From contig NZ_JABXJG010000002.1 in NCBI RefSeq assembly GCF_013375535.1, positions 682,001 to 746,000 of the forward strand: a stretch of 64,000 bases of DNA. The letters run 5' to 3'. Below, in pieces: positions 32,759 through 41,602 of this stretch. Positions within the stretch are counted from its first letter, which is position 1, and the number at the start of each line of letters is the position of its first letter. The DNA is from Sphingobium sp. 15-1. GTDB lineage: Bacteria; Pseudomonadota; Alphaproteobacteria; Sphingomonadales; Sphingomonadaceae. The position numbers and the translations under genes were made by a program. The notes under the pieces were generated by a model. It saw only the letters and a list, made by a program, of their open reading frames with translations, was not told the DNA's origin and made no database searches.

Positions 32759-33757
32759 ATGAAGCAGATGCTGTGCCTTGGCATGGGGGGTCTGGCTATG
32801 CTGGTATCGACGCCGGCCCATGCCTCCAAATGCGAGGCGGGAACGATCTTCAATCCCATCACCAAGGTGCGCTGGACCTGCATCTTCCCCATCACCATCG
32901 GGGGCGTCCGGGTCGGCAGCTTCGACAAGCTCGATAAGGAACTGGACGCCCAGTCCGCCTCCAAGCCGCTCTGCGCCTGTCGGAAGGGCACCACCTTCTG
33001 GTTCGGCGTGAAAGTGAGCTTCTGGTCGCCCAACCGGATGATCGACGTCGTTACAGAACCCGGTTGCATGATGGCGCTGGGCGCCGACCTCATGCCCACC
33101 GGCGGCAAGCTCCAGGGGAGCCAGAGCAGCATCGCCGACGGCACCAACACGCGCAAGATGTTCGCGCAGATGCATTATTATATTTCCCCGGTCTGGAAGA
33201 TGCTGGACATGTTCACGGACCTCCCCTGCATCGAGGATGACGGCTTCGACGTCGCCATGATCACCGAGGTGCTGCCGACCTGGCAGTCGGGGACTTTGGG
33301 CGCGATCATCCAGCCCGAGGGCATCTTGTTCGGCAATCCCGCCGCAGGGCTGGCCTGCATGGCCGATAGCGCGGCGGCTGCCGCCGGCAAGGTCATCGAT
33401 CCCCTTTTCTGGTGCATGGGAAGCTGGGGCGCGACCTATCCGGTCGCGGGCGACATCCATTTCGATGACTCGGTCGAAGCCTGGGCCGGCATCGCGGCGC
33501 GCGGCACCTTCATGATGGGGCGGCTCGGTGCGCTGACCATTTCTTCCGCCGATGGCTGCTCGTTCAAGCCCCAGCCGATCTGGACCAAGAGCCGCTACAA
33601 GCTCCAGATCATGGAGCCGGTCAAGGGCGGCAAATGCGTCAATATCGGCCGCCCCGGTGCGCTCTGGTCTTCGGGCAAACATGCGCCCGGCAAGGACAAC
33701 GCCCAGTTCATGGCTTTTGAAAAGGTGATCTGCTGCGCGGGAGTTTCGACCCCGTGA
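32759..33757 (+). CDS. traU: Type IV secretion protein TraU
   Basis: About 332 residues with a signal peptide (MKQMLCLGMGGLAMLV, cleavage near TPAHAS) and a cysteine-rich body: TIFNPITKVRWTCIFPITI, GVKVSFWSPNRMIDVVTEPG, LGADLMPTGG, DPLFWCMGSWGATYPVAGDI and a C-terminal VICCAG. TraU is needed for pilus assembly and DNA transfer. In the same frame the sequence is open back to 31709, across the antisense toxin-antitoxin module; that extension is not TraU-like and is treated as chance. The start at 32759 has no good ribosome site, suggesting that the natural start region was changed by the insertion. Confidence 0.8.
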   Translation: MKQMLCLGMGGLAMLVSTPAHASKCEAGTIFNPITKVRWTCIFPITIGGVRVGSFDKLDKELDAQSASKPLCACRKGTTFWFGVKVSFWSPNRMIDVVTEPGCMMALGADLMPTGGKLQGSQSSIADGTNTRKMFAQMHYYISPVWKMLDMFTDLPCIEDDGFDVAMITEVLPTWQSGTLGAIIQPEGILFGNPAAGLACMADSAAAAAGKVIDPLFWCMGSWGATYPVAGDIHFDDSVEAWAGIAARGTFMMGRLGALTISSADGCSFKPQPIWTKSRYKLQIMEPVKGGKCVNIGRPGALWSSGKHAPGKDNAQFMAFEKVICCAGVSTP

Positions 33758-34079
33758 GCCGGTCCCTTCCCCCATCCCTCGCACCGATGCGGGCTTTTGC
33801 CTGCTCTGCCCGCCACAGCCATGGTGGCTGTCCCGCGCGGCGCGAGGACGGAGCGATGCCGCGGTCCCCCTGCGGCATCGCTCCACCTATGGTCAGCACG
33901 GCCGCCGAACCCCTGTCGGCGGTGGGCAAAACCCCTCTCCGGCCCGCCGTCGTGGTGGCCGTGCTGACCACCATAGGAGGCCAGGCCGCCTTTCGCGTAC
34001 TGGGTGACGTCGGGGCATCGGGCGTGTCCCACTGCTTCCGACTGCGCCGCATGTCGCGCGCCGCCCCGGATGCCGCGTC
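33758..34079. other. Gap between traU and traN with three hairpins
   Basis: No gene is supported here although an open frame exists (33754-34083). Three inverted repeats follow each other: ACAGCCA/TGGCTGT (33815-33831), GGAGCGATGCCGC/GCGGCATCGCTCC (33850-33884, perfect 13-bp stem) and TGGTCAGCACGGCC/GGCCGTGCTGACCA (33890-33970, perfect 14-bp stem enclosing a further CCGCCGA/TCGGCGG). The rest of the operon is tightly packed, so this looks like an inserted repeat element. Confidence 0.6.
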
Positions 34080-36011
34080 ATGAAGTGTCACGCGCTCCTC
34101 CTCTCAGCGGGCATCGCCATCTGCCTTCCCGCCGTCACCCAGGCGCAGACGATGGAGGAGCGCGCACGCAGCGCGGCCACCGCATCGCGAACGAAGACCG
34201 GCGACAGCGATGCCCTGCAAAGCAATTATCTCACCCCCAGTCTTGCCGGCCAGCCGGTCAGCACCATCGACAACAGCAAGAGCTTCGCGCCGAATATCGC
34301 CTGCCAGAAGACCGCGACGCTGCTCGAACTGCTCGCCCAACCCGCCTCGACCGGCGATATCGGCACGCTGCGCATCTCGCGCGACAAGGATCTCGACGGC
34401 TCGTTCGACGAAACGCTGAACGTGCCCGTACCCGTATCGGGCATCTGCGCCAATGGCATCATCTCCTGTGCGCCGGGCAGTTGGAACCAATGCCGCCCGT
34501 TTCAATGGGAGGTCGGCAGCAGCGGCAATCTCAAGCTTGGCGAGGTCGATCTCACGGCCCTTGCCGGCTGCTATTGCGTCAACAACAGCTGCGGCGCCAA
34601 TCTCTCCTGGGGCAATATGGCCTCGATCCTCAAGGATCTGGGTGGCGGCGTTGTCGGGGCGCTCACCACCGCCGATCCCCGTATCGGCGTAGCCCAGGCT
34701 TCCATCGATGGTCCACTGATCCGCTATACTGGAGCGCAGACCACGGCCTGCACGGCTCAGCCCCAGCTTTCGGCGACCAGTTATCGGAGCAACCCCACCG
34801 CGATCCAGGGCGACGCCTATTCCGTCTCGCAGGCAAGCAGCGTCTTCCAGACCCTGGCCGGTTCCGCGGCCGGCAACGGTAAAGCGCAGCAGACCCGCAA
34901 CTGCGCGATCGAGCGCGACATCACGGTCAAGGAATGGGGTTTCGACGATGTCCTGGCAGTGCGCGGCTCGATCGCTGCGGTCACGAGCTGCGGAACCGGC
35001 TGCCGGCGTTATGAAATTCGCGGCTCCGGCACATGTGGCAGCGTGCCCCCAATCTACAGCGCGACTTTCGATCCCCTGGCTCCGGCGCGGATACGCTCCG
35101 CGCGCATCGTTGAAATGGGCGCGGACGACTGGGTCCAGGCAAGGGTCAACGGCCAGATCGTGGGTTATGCGGGAAAGCGCCCCTGGCTGGGGGAGGCCTT
35201 GCCCTCGGGCGACTGCCGTATCAGCGACGATCCCTGGTACAACAGGTCCGCCATCGACATCACCTCCCAGCTGCGCAGCGGCGCGACAATAGTCGGCGCG
35301 CGGGTGCGGGGTGGCGGCGACGGCAATTGGGGCTATGTCACTCTCGAAGTGCAGGTCGACACGTCCTGCGAGGTCAGCGAGCGGCTGGTCGATCTATGCT
35401 CGGGCTATGCCGCCGATCCCGCCTGTCATCTTGTGAGCGAGACGGTCGATGGTGTCGTGACCTTCAGGAATGGCGTCAACACCGGCATCAAGCCCCTGCC
35501 CTCCACCCGTCTGTTCGGCACGGGGGCATGCAGTTTCCAATATACGCGCGACTTCTTCGAACGCGCACGCCAATATGCATGCGTCATCGACCAGGCAGAC
35601 GCCGGCGCACCGGACCTCAGCCGCGGCGCGTATATCATCGACCACTCGACCGAAACGCTGCTGGCGGACCGGACGACCGATGCCAGCGGCATGGTTTCGG
35701 CCTCGACCCGTCCCTTCTCCATGCCCGAACGGGGTTCCGTTACCGCCTGCGAGCCCATCTGCAAGACCCGAGCGCCCAAGGCCAATAGCGATGTGGCGAT
35801 AGACGGTGTCGTCGGCGTCAGGCAAAATGACCCGGCCGGCTGGGACATATTTTACCACAGCTGCTCAGCGGACAATGTCTGCCCACTTGGGCAGGGGGAA
35901 GAGCTGGTTTCGGCCTGCGGCTGTCTCGACGATTTTCCCGAAGCCGTCGTCATGATGCAGACCGTGCGCTTGGCCGGCGCTGACCTCGCCTGCACGGCGG
36001 AGACACGCTGA
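34080..36011 (+). CDS. traN: TraN-like mating-pair stabilisation protein, large part
   Basis: A 643-residue secreted, cysteine-rich outer-membrane protein with signal peptide (CLPAVTQAQ). Segments include NIACQKTATLLELL, GCYCVNNSCGANLSWGNMAS, then many paired cysteines (TSCGTGCRRYEIRGSGTCG, CSFQYTRDFFERARQYACVI) and a C-terminal ACGCLDDFPEAVVMMQTVR. It matches the N-terminal and middle parts of TraN, the adhesin that contacts the recipient surface. The C-terminal TraN domain is encoded by the next gene, which begins on its last base. Disulfide formation would depend on the DsbC and TraF proteins of the operon. Confidence 0.75.
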   Translation: MKCHALLLSAGIAICLPAVTQAQTMEERARSAATASRTKTGDSDALQSNYLTPSLAGQPVSTIDNSKSFAPNIACQKTATLLELLAQPASTGDIGTLRISRDKDLDGSFDETLNVPVPVSGICANGIISCAPGSWNQCRPFQWEVGSSGNLKLGEVDLTALAGCYCVNNSCGANLSWGNMASILKDLGGGVVGALTTADPRIGVAQASIDGPLIRYTGAQTTACTAQPQLSATSYRSNPTAIQGDAYSVSQASSVFQTLAGSAAGNGKAQQTRNCAIERDITVKEWGFDDVLAVRGSIAAVTSCGTGCRRYEIRGSGTCGSVPPIYSATFDPLAPARIRSARIVEMGADDWVQARVNGQIVGYAGKRPWLGEALPSGDCRISDDPWYNRSAIDITSQLRSGATIVGARVRGGGDGNWGYVTLEVQVDTSCEVSERLVDLCSGYAADPACHLVSETVDGVVTFRNGVNTGIKPLPSTRLFGTGACSFQYTRDFFERARQYACVIDQADAGAPDLSRGAYIIDHSTETLLADRTTDASGMVSASTRPFSMPERGSVTACEPICKTRAPKANSDVAIDGVVGVRQNDPAGWDIFYHSCSADNVCPLGQGEELVSACGCLDDFPEAVVMMQTVRLAGADLACTAETR

Positions 36012-37105
36012 TGCGGTGGCGCCTTTCCTTGTTGGCCACCTTGCTGCTGGCGTCCAGCCTTGCGCTCACGATGACGCCGGCCCAGGCGCAGCCACTCTGC
36101 GCCGCCGACCTCGATGGCAGCGGCGATGCCGAGACCCCGGGGGAAACCGCCCAATGTTCCGAGATGACCGACGGCAGCTATCTCTGTCCGATCCAGCAGG
36201 CCGCCTGTGTCGCCGATGCGGTCGGCGCCTATAGCTGTCCGCTGGGCAGCCAATATCCGTGCGCAACACCCATTGGCGGAGGAACGCCCAGTTGCTCGCC
36301 CCATGCCTGCACATCGGTGATCGGCGGCGGCATCGAGGAGGAGGATCCGGTCGTCGACGATCCCGGCGCCCCCAATGACGGTCCCGTCGATGCCGATGGC
36401 AACTGCCTCGGGGCGATCGAGATCTTTGCCGGGCGCGCTGTTCGTTGCCGTCCGGCGGGCCTCAAGACCACATTCTCCAACTGCTGCAAGGATCGCGGCG
36501 AGATCGTGAAGGACGGGATGGGCTCATCCATTTCCTCGATCGGCACCAAGATCGCCATCGCCAAGGGCGTCTGGACCGGCATGAAAGCCGCCTACACCGC
36601 GTTCAAGGCGGGGGCGACTGCCTCCCAAGCGGCGAGCGCCGGTGCCAATGCGATCATCGTCGGCATCGATCCGACGTCGATCGCGATCAGCCTCGCCATC
36701 AACTTCATGATGGATTTTCTCCTTTCGGGCTGTGACCAACAGGATATGGAAGTGGGCATGCTCCGTGGTTCGGGCATGTGCCATGAGGTCGGCACCTACT
36801 GCGCGTCGACTATTCTTGGCGTCTGCGTGCAGAAGGCCAAGAGCCATTGCTGCTTCAACACCAAACTCGGCCGGATCATCCAGGAACAGGGCCGACCCCA
36901 GCTTGCCAGCTTCAACGCCGTGGGGTGGGGCACGGCGAAGAAGCCCTATTGCCGCGGGTTCACCGCTGAAGAGTTCCAGGCGCTGGATTTCAGCAAAATG
37001 GATCTCTCCGAATATTATTCCGACATCGAGGCGCGGGTCCAGTCGGACATCCAAATCGATATGAAGGACAGGATCGATGCCTATATGGAGACGGTCAATC
37101 CCTAG
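36011..37105 (+). CDS. traN: TraN C-terminal-domain protein
   Basis: A 364-residue secreted protein: signal peptide (ALTMTPAQAQ), cysteine-rich N-terminal third, an acidic spacer (IEEEDPVVDDPGAP), a hydrophobic middle (GIDPTSIAISLAINFMMDFL) and a C-terminal part with the TraN hallmarks LGVCVQKAKSHCCFNTKL, GRIIQEQGRPQL and CRGFTAEEFQALDFSKMDLS. In F these lie at the end of one TraN chain; here TraN appears as two polypeptides with overlapping start and stop. The products presumably assemble together. Confidence 0.8.
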   Translation: MRWRLSLLATLLLASSLALTMTPAQAQPLCAADLDGSGDAETPGETAQCSEMTDGSYLCPIQQAACVADAVGAYSCPLGSQYPCATPIGGGTPSCSPHACTSVIGGGIEEEDPVVDDPGAPNDGPVDADGNCLGAIEIFAGRAVRCRPAGLKTTFSNCCKDRGEIVKDGMGSSISSIGTKIAIAKGVWTGMKAAYTAFKAGATASQAASAGANAIIVGIDPTSIAISLAINFMMDFLLSGCDQQDMEVGMLRGSGMCHEVGTYCASTILGVCVQKAKSHCCFNTKLGRIIQEQGRPQLASFNAVGWGTAKKPYCRGFTAEEFQALDFSKMDLSEYYSDIEARVQSDIQIDMKDRIDAYMETVNP

Positions 37106-37949
37106 CCGCGCGCTTCTTGCAGCGGCGATACTGGTCGCCTCACCCTGCCAGGCGCAGAGTGAAGGGGACGCGGGCAATGCCCGGCAACGCGCGCAGGCGC
37201 AGGGCGACAGCGCCTTGCAGCACCTCAAGGAAGCGGTTGCGGGCGAGAAGGATCGTGCCGAGGCGCGCGGGCCTGATCGGCTTCCCGATCTTCCAGAGGC
37301 GACACGGCGCCGCGCGTTCGAGGGCCTGCGCAACCGCAAGCCGGACCCTGTCATGGATGCACGCGCCCGGTCGGCACTGACCTCCGGTCAGGACAACCTC
37401 GCAGCCCAGCGGGAGGTCATGGCAAAGCGCCTCGGTCAGGCCCTGGGACTGGAGGCGCCGGATATCACGGGACTGGCGGGTGCCACGCCACCCTCGGCGC
37501 AACATGGCTGGGTGCCGTTGCTTTTTGTCTCATCCTCCATGCCCATCCCGATTTTGCGGACCTATGCGGCACAGCTCGAAAAAGCCGGCGGCGTCATGGC
37601 CTTTCGCGGCGTGCCGGGCGGGATGACGAAGATCGGTCCGATGGCCAGGCTGTCAGCGCAAGTGCTGCGGATCGATCCAGGCTGCGACGGCCCGGCCTGC
37701 GCGATGCGCAATGTCCAGCTGATCGTCGACCCGCTGGTCTTCCGGCAGCACGGGGTCGCGCGTGTACCGGCGCTCGGCCTGATACCGGGCGATCCGACCC
37801 AGCCCTATTGCGAGCGGGACGATAATAGCCCGGCGAGCCGCCACATCATCTTTGGCGACGCTGCCCTGTCCGGTCTGCTCGAAGAATATGCCCGTCTCGG
37901 CGGCACGAAGGAGGTGGCCGATGCTCAGGCTCGCCTGGACCGCCGCTAG
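37077..37949 (+). CDS. trbC: Type IV secretion protein TrbC
   Basis: A 290-residue periplasmic protein with signal peptide (LVASPCQAQSE), a charged helical N-terminal half and a TrbC-type C-terminal domain (GWVPLLFVSSSMPIPILRTY, AGGVMAFRGVPGGM, LIVDPLVFRQHGVARVPAL). F TrbC works with TraW in pilus assembly. The start at 37077 overlaps the previous gene by 29 bases and has AAGGAC upstream. The 3' end overlaps the next gene by 29 bases. Confidence 0.8.
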   Translation: MPIWRRSIPSRALLAAAILVASPCQAQSEGDAGNARQRAQAQGDSALQHLKEAVAGEKDRAEARGPDRLPDLPEATRRRAFEGLRNRKPDPVMDARARSALTSGQDNLAAQREVMAKRLGQALGLEAPDITGLAGATPPSAQHGWVPLLFVSSSMPIPILRTYAAQLEKAGGVMAFRGVPGGMTKIGPMARLSAQVLRIDPGCDGPACAMRNVQLIVDPLVFRQHGVARVPALGLIPGDPTQPYCERDDNSPASRHIIFGDAALSGLLEEYARLGGTKEVADAQARLDRR

Positions 37950-38517
37950 GGCGGCATGGCCCGAAATCAGGGCCACCCCGCGCAAAGCAGCCATGGCATT
38001 GGGAGCGGGCGGTCCCAACACCGCGCCACAACCGCGTCGTTTCTGGCAGGCCTGCGCGATCATCCTGCCGATCAGCGCCGTCGCCTGCTCAGCCTTGCCG
38101 CGGTTCACGCTGGTCATGTCGCCCTCGATCGACGCCTGGTTGGTCCACAAGGCGCCGGGCACCATTCGGCGCGGTGACCTTGTGTCGTTCAAGCTGCGGC
38201 ATCCCCTTGCCGGCCCTGCCCCGGTCGATGTCACCAAATATGTACTCTGCATGCCGGGAGACAGGATCGAGATGATTGAGAAACCCTCGATGACGCCGGG
38301 CGCGAGGGATGGCTGGTATCGGTGCAATGGTAAGCTCATCGGGATCAGCAAGCCTGTCGGGCGGAAGGGGCAGCGCCTTCGTCATTGGCGGCCCACCGAG
38401 CCACATATCCCCGCCGGCATGGTCTATGTCGGTTCCTCTTATGCGGGTGGATTCGACAGCCGCTATTTTGGTCCCGTGCCCCTGCATCGCCTCACGCGGA
38501 TGGAGAAGCTGCTATGA
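37921..38517 (+). CDS. S26-family signal peptidase (TraF-peptidase-like)
   Basis: A 198-residue membrane-anchored protease. After a basic cytoplasmic start one hydrophobic segment (ACAIILPISAVACSALP) leads to the catalytic domain: probable nucleophile Ser69 in MSPSIDAWL (matching the SMEPTL box), RRGDLVSF, and the general base Lys106 in VTKYVLCMPGD, plus a final GFDSRYFGPVP box. In RP4 a related peptidase, TraF, processes and cyclises the pilin. Presence of such an enzyme in this F-type operon suggests pilin maturation by S26 cleavage. The start at 37921 is set by GGAGGTGG upstream. Confidence 0.8.
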   Translation: MLRLAWTAARAAWPEIRATPRKAAMALGAGGPNTAPQPRRFWQACAIILPISAVACSALPRFTLVMSPSIDAWLVHKAPGTIRRGDLVSFKLRHPLAGPAPVDVTKYVLCMPGDRIEMIEKPSMTPGARDGWYRCNGKLIGISKPVGRKGQRLRHWRPTEPHIPAGMVYVGSSYAGGFDSRYFGPVPLHRLTRMEKLL

Positions 38518-39386
38518 GCTGGCATCTTCCTGCCGCTCTTGGGGCAATCTCGCTGATCTCGTCACCGACAGCCGCGCAGACCGGTTCGCCGGGATCGGAA
38601 CCAAAGCAAGGCTATTGGTGGTACGCGGCGCCAAAGCCGCAACCCCGAGACGAAGCCGCTGACCCGGACAGGCTGGCGAAGCCGGTGATCCCGCCCATGA
38701 CCGAGCTTGCGGCATGGACGCCGCCCAAGATCCGCAAGCTGATCGAGCAACAGCGCGATTATGCCGCCACCGTGTTGACGGTCGATGCGGTCGCCAATTT
38801 CTGGCGGTTGCAGGATTTTGCCCGGCGCAAGGCGCGGGCCTTTGCCGGCGTGACGCAGCTCGCCATGCTCCAGCATCCCGAACTGAATTCCAAGTCGGCC
38901 AATCCGATGGTGGGCGACGCACGCGACCAACTGCTGGGCCAAAAGGATGCGGTCCGCCGCACCTATTTGCGCACACACGCCGGCGAGTTCGCGCTCGTCA
39001 TGTTCTCGCGGACGAGTTGCGGCTATTGCCGCGTGCAGTGGCCGATCGTCCAGCGCTTCCAGGACGAGATGGGTTGGCAGGTGTCCCAAATCGACCTCGA
39101 CCACCGGCCCGAGGTTGCGCAGCGCTTCGGTGTCGATGTGACGCCCACGACAATGGTGATCCGACGGAACAGTCCGCAACGCATGGTGATCGCTACGGGC
39201 GTGGAGGCCTATCCCAACCTCGCCCAGACCGCTTATCAGGCTGTCCGCCTGCTGTCCGGCGATATCCGGCCCGAGCAGTTCCTGACCGGAGCGGGTGAGG
39301 AAGACGGTTTCTTCGACGCGCTCGCCAATGGTCCCGTGGCCGCGGCTGATCCATTGGCGGACGGGCCGCAGGATGCCAACCCATGA
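38514..39386 (+). CDS. traF: Type IV secretion protein TraF (thioredoxin-like)
   Basis: A 290-residue periplasmic protein with signal peptide (LISSPTAAQT), the TraF N-terminal part (QGYWWYAAPKP, then WTPPKIRKLIEQQRDYA) and a thioredoxin fold with CGYC at about 169-172 (MFSRTSCGYCRVQW) and cis-Pro loop VDVTPTTMVI. F TraF lacks the CxxC; here it is intact, so redox activity is plausible. The start overlaps the peptidase stop by 4 bases. Confidence 0.85.
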   Translation: MSWHLPAALGAISLISSPTAAQTGSPGSEPKQGYWWYAAPKPQPRDEAADPDRLAKPVIPPMTELAAWTPPKIRKLIEQQRDYAATVLTVDAVANFWRLQDFARRKARAFAGVTQLAMLQHPELNSKSANPMVGDARDQLLGQKDAVRRTYLRTHAGEFALVMFSRTSCGYCRVQWPIVQRFQDEMGWQVSQIDLDHRPEVAQRFGVDVTPTTMVIRRNSPQRMVIATGVEAYPNLAQTAYQAVRLLSGDIRPEQFLTGAGEEDGFFDALANGPVAAADPLADGPQDANP

Positions 39387-39970
39387 GATTCTGGATGATC
39401 CTTCCATTCCTGGCGCCTTCGCTTGCCATGTCGGGCGCAATGGCGAGGCCCATCACGCGCGCGGATGCCATGCGCGCTGCGATCCACCCCGTTGCGACAA
39501 ACGCGGATATGCAAAGATGGCTGTCCCGCGTGCCCGTAACCAAGGATTTTCCTCCGGATTTCGCTGCGACATTGGGAGGTGAGGCCTCGCTCTTCATCAT
39601 CGAGATGACGACGGCGCCCGGATGTCTGCCCTGCGCGGACCTCTGGGCAAAGTTGGCGCAATATTCCCGGCATTATCATTGGCAGGTCCGCACCATCGGC
39701 GGCGACGAGGCCTTGCTGCGTTCCGGCCGGCTCGGCCTCCCCTGGGTCGGGCATCCGGTAGCATGGATCCGTCCCGTCGCCGATGCTGATCGCATCATCC
39801 CGATCGCGATCGGCACCGACCACGGCGTCAACCTGGCGCGCAATGCCTATCTCGCGGCCAAGATGCTGACGGGCGTGCGTCCGGCGGTCGGGCTTCGCGC
39901 GATGGCCAGGTTCACCGGCATCGTTGGAGCAGTTGATCGCGTTGGCGCGACAGTGAGGTCTTCCAGATGA
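39383..39970 (+). CDS. Thioredoxin-like protein of the transfer operon (TrbB-like)
   Basis: A 195-residue protein with signal peptide (MILPFLAPSLAMSGAMA) and a thioredoxin-like region with CLPC at about 81-84 (MTTAPGCLPCADLWAKL) and GLPWVGHPVAWI. It overlaps traF by 4 bases. F-type operons often carry a third periplasmic disulfide protein, TrbB; this fits by position and motif rather than by clear sequence similarity. It makes three CxxC proteins in one operon. Confidence 0.65.
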   Translation: MRFWMILPFLAPSLAMSGAMARPITRADAMRAAIHPVATNADMQRWLSRVPVTKDFPPDFAATLGGEASLFIIEMTTAPGCLPCADLWAKLAQYSRHYHWQVRTIGGDEALLRSGRLGLPWVGHPVAWIRPVADADRIIPIAIGTDHGVNLARNAYLAAKMLTGVRPAVGLRAMARFTGIVGAVDRVGATVRSSR

Positions 39971-40160
39971 TCGGCAGCACGCACGCATCAAACTCCCGAC
40001 ATTCCCAGGCGGAAGCAACCCGACCGCCTGTCCATCAACCTAGCAATTTCGGATCATTGATCCAAATTTGCGAGGTTATTTCCCACGTCCGACCATCCTT
40101 GAAAATGCCGCGCATGGCGGGCCGGCATCTTCGCCTTCTCATTCCAAGAGGAAGCCCGCC

Positions 40161-41582
40161 ATGCCTTCGCTCCGTCCTCGCTGTGCGCTGATCGCGCTCG
40201 GCCTGCTCGCCACCTGCGGCACGACCACGCCTGCATACGCCCAGGGCTGGGCGGAAAGCTGGTTCGACAATGTGACCTATACCTCGCCCGGCTCCTTCGA
40301 GGACCAGACGCGCGGCTATGTGACGGCGGGCGGCATGTCCGGGCGGGTAGATGTCCATGACGATTATCTGATGTCGCTCACCCTCCCCAAGGTGAAAGCC
40401 GGATGCGGCGGTATCGATATGTTCCTTGGGGGCATGTCGTTCCTCGACCCGGACTATCTGGTCCAGAAGTTGGAGAGCATCCTTCAGGCCGCGCCTGCGG
40501 TCGCATTCCAATATTTGCTCGAAACCCTCGACGAGAAAATGGGCAATATCATCTCGAAGATGGAAGCGGCGACCAATTACCTGAACTCCATCCAGGTCAA
40601 TGACTGCCGTCTTTCCAATCGAATGGTGCAGATCGCCAAGGGCGACGACAATATGTCGGGCATCATCGAGGAGATGACCGGCTACAAGTCGGTGAAGGAA
40701 GGTTTCGCGAAAAGCTACCAGCAGAGCCGCGAGAAGATCCAGGCGAACCAGAATAATCCGACCGAGGATCTGAAGGACGCGCTCGCCAACTGCCCGGCCG
40801 AGGTGACCGATATCTTCCGTACCGGCTCGCTTCTCTCCCATGCCGCGACGCGGGTGGGCGCGGGCGATTGGGCGGGCGTGATGCGCGCCCGGGTGGGCGA
40901 CGTCTATATGCGCTGGGACGCGACCGACAAGGTGCCGATCTTCTCGGCCATCCCCGCCTGCCCGCATCAGGACAGCGACAGTCCGCAGGATTTTCTCGCA
41001 GGCAAGGTCCAGAGCCGTTCGCTCAACATACCGCCGTCTGCCGCGGACTGCGTCCCGGACGGCGGCAAAGGGGCACTGGAACTTGCCCGGACACGGATGC
41101 AGTCGATCGCCACCAAGATCCGCACGCGCGCCGCGTTGACGGCCGAAGAGCGCCAATTTGTCGCCAATGTCCGCACGCTGCCGGTCTATCGCATGCTGGA
41201 ATGGGGGGTGCGTGAGGGCGTGCCCGATTCCGTGATCGCCGACACCGACGAACTGGTGGCGCTCACCCTCGCCTATCAGATGCTCAACGATCTCACCCGA
41301 TCGATCGATTTTGCGGTTTCCAATGCCGAACGGGGCGCGAGCGCCGCAGGCGCGGCCGATGCCGGCAACGCCAATATCTGCCAGACCCGCATTCTCTCCA
41401 AGGGCATCGAGCAGCTGAGGGATTTGCGCGAGGAGGTGCTGCGTCAGCGCGCGCAGATGCGGCAGAGCTATATGGCCGCGCTCAATCAGGCCAACCTTTC
41501 CGCCAATTATGCCGGGCTGCTGCGCACGCGGGATCGCGATGCGCGCGACACCGCCGGCACCGCTTCGAACAACAATCGATGA
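40161..41582 (+). CDS. traH: Type IV secretion protein TraH
   Basis: A 473-residue periplasmic protein with signal peptide (TTTPAYAQGW), the TraH features GWAESWFDNVTYTSPGSF, GCGGIDMFLGGMSFLDPDYL, NIISKMEAATNYLNSIQVND and a long helical C-terminal third (LRDLREEVLRQRAQMRQSYM). It acts in pilus assembly and mating-pair stabilisation with TraG. The start at 40161 follows GAGGAAG; a 190-base gap precedes it, which could hold an internal promoter, since the preceding genes are otherwise overlapping. The stop overlaps the traG frame. Confidence 0.85.
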   Translation: MPSLRPRCALIALGLLATCGTTTPAYAQGWAESWFDNVTYTSPGSFEDQTRGYVTAGGMSGRVDVHDDYLMSLTLPKVKAGCGGIDMFLGGMSFLDPDYLVQKLESILQAAPAVAFQYLLETLDEKMGNIISKMEAATNYLNSIQVNDCRLSNRMVQIAKGDDNMSGIIEEMTGYKSVKEGFAKSYQQSREKIQANQNNPTEDLKDALANCPAEVTDIFRTGSLLSHAATRVGAGDWAGVMRARVGDVYMRWDATDKVPIFSAIPACPHQDSDSPQDFLAGKVQSRSLNIPPSAADCVPDGGKGALELARTRMQSIATKIRTRAALTAEERQFVANVRTLPVYRMLEWGVREGVPDSVIADTDELVALTLAYQMLNDLTRSIDFAVSNAERGASAAGAADAGNANICQTRILSKGIEQLRDLREEVLRQRAQMRQSYMAALNQANLSANYAGLLRTRDRDARDTAGTASNNNR

Positions 41583-41602
41583 ACCCTTTGGAGGCACCGC
41601 CC

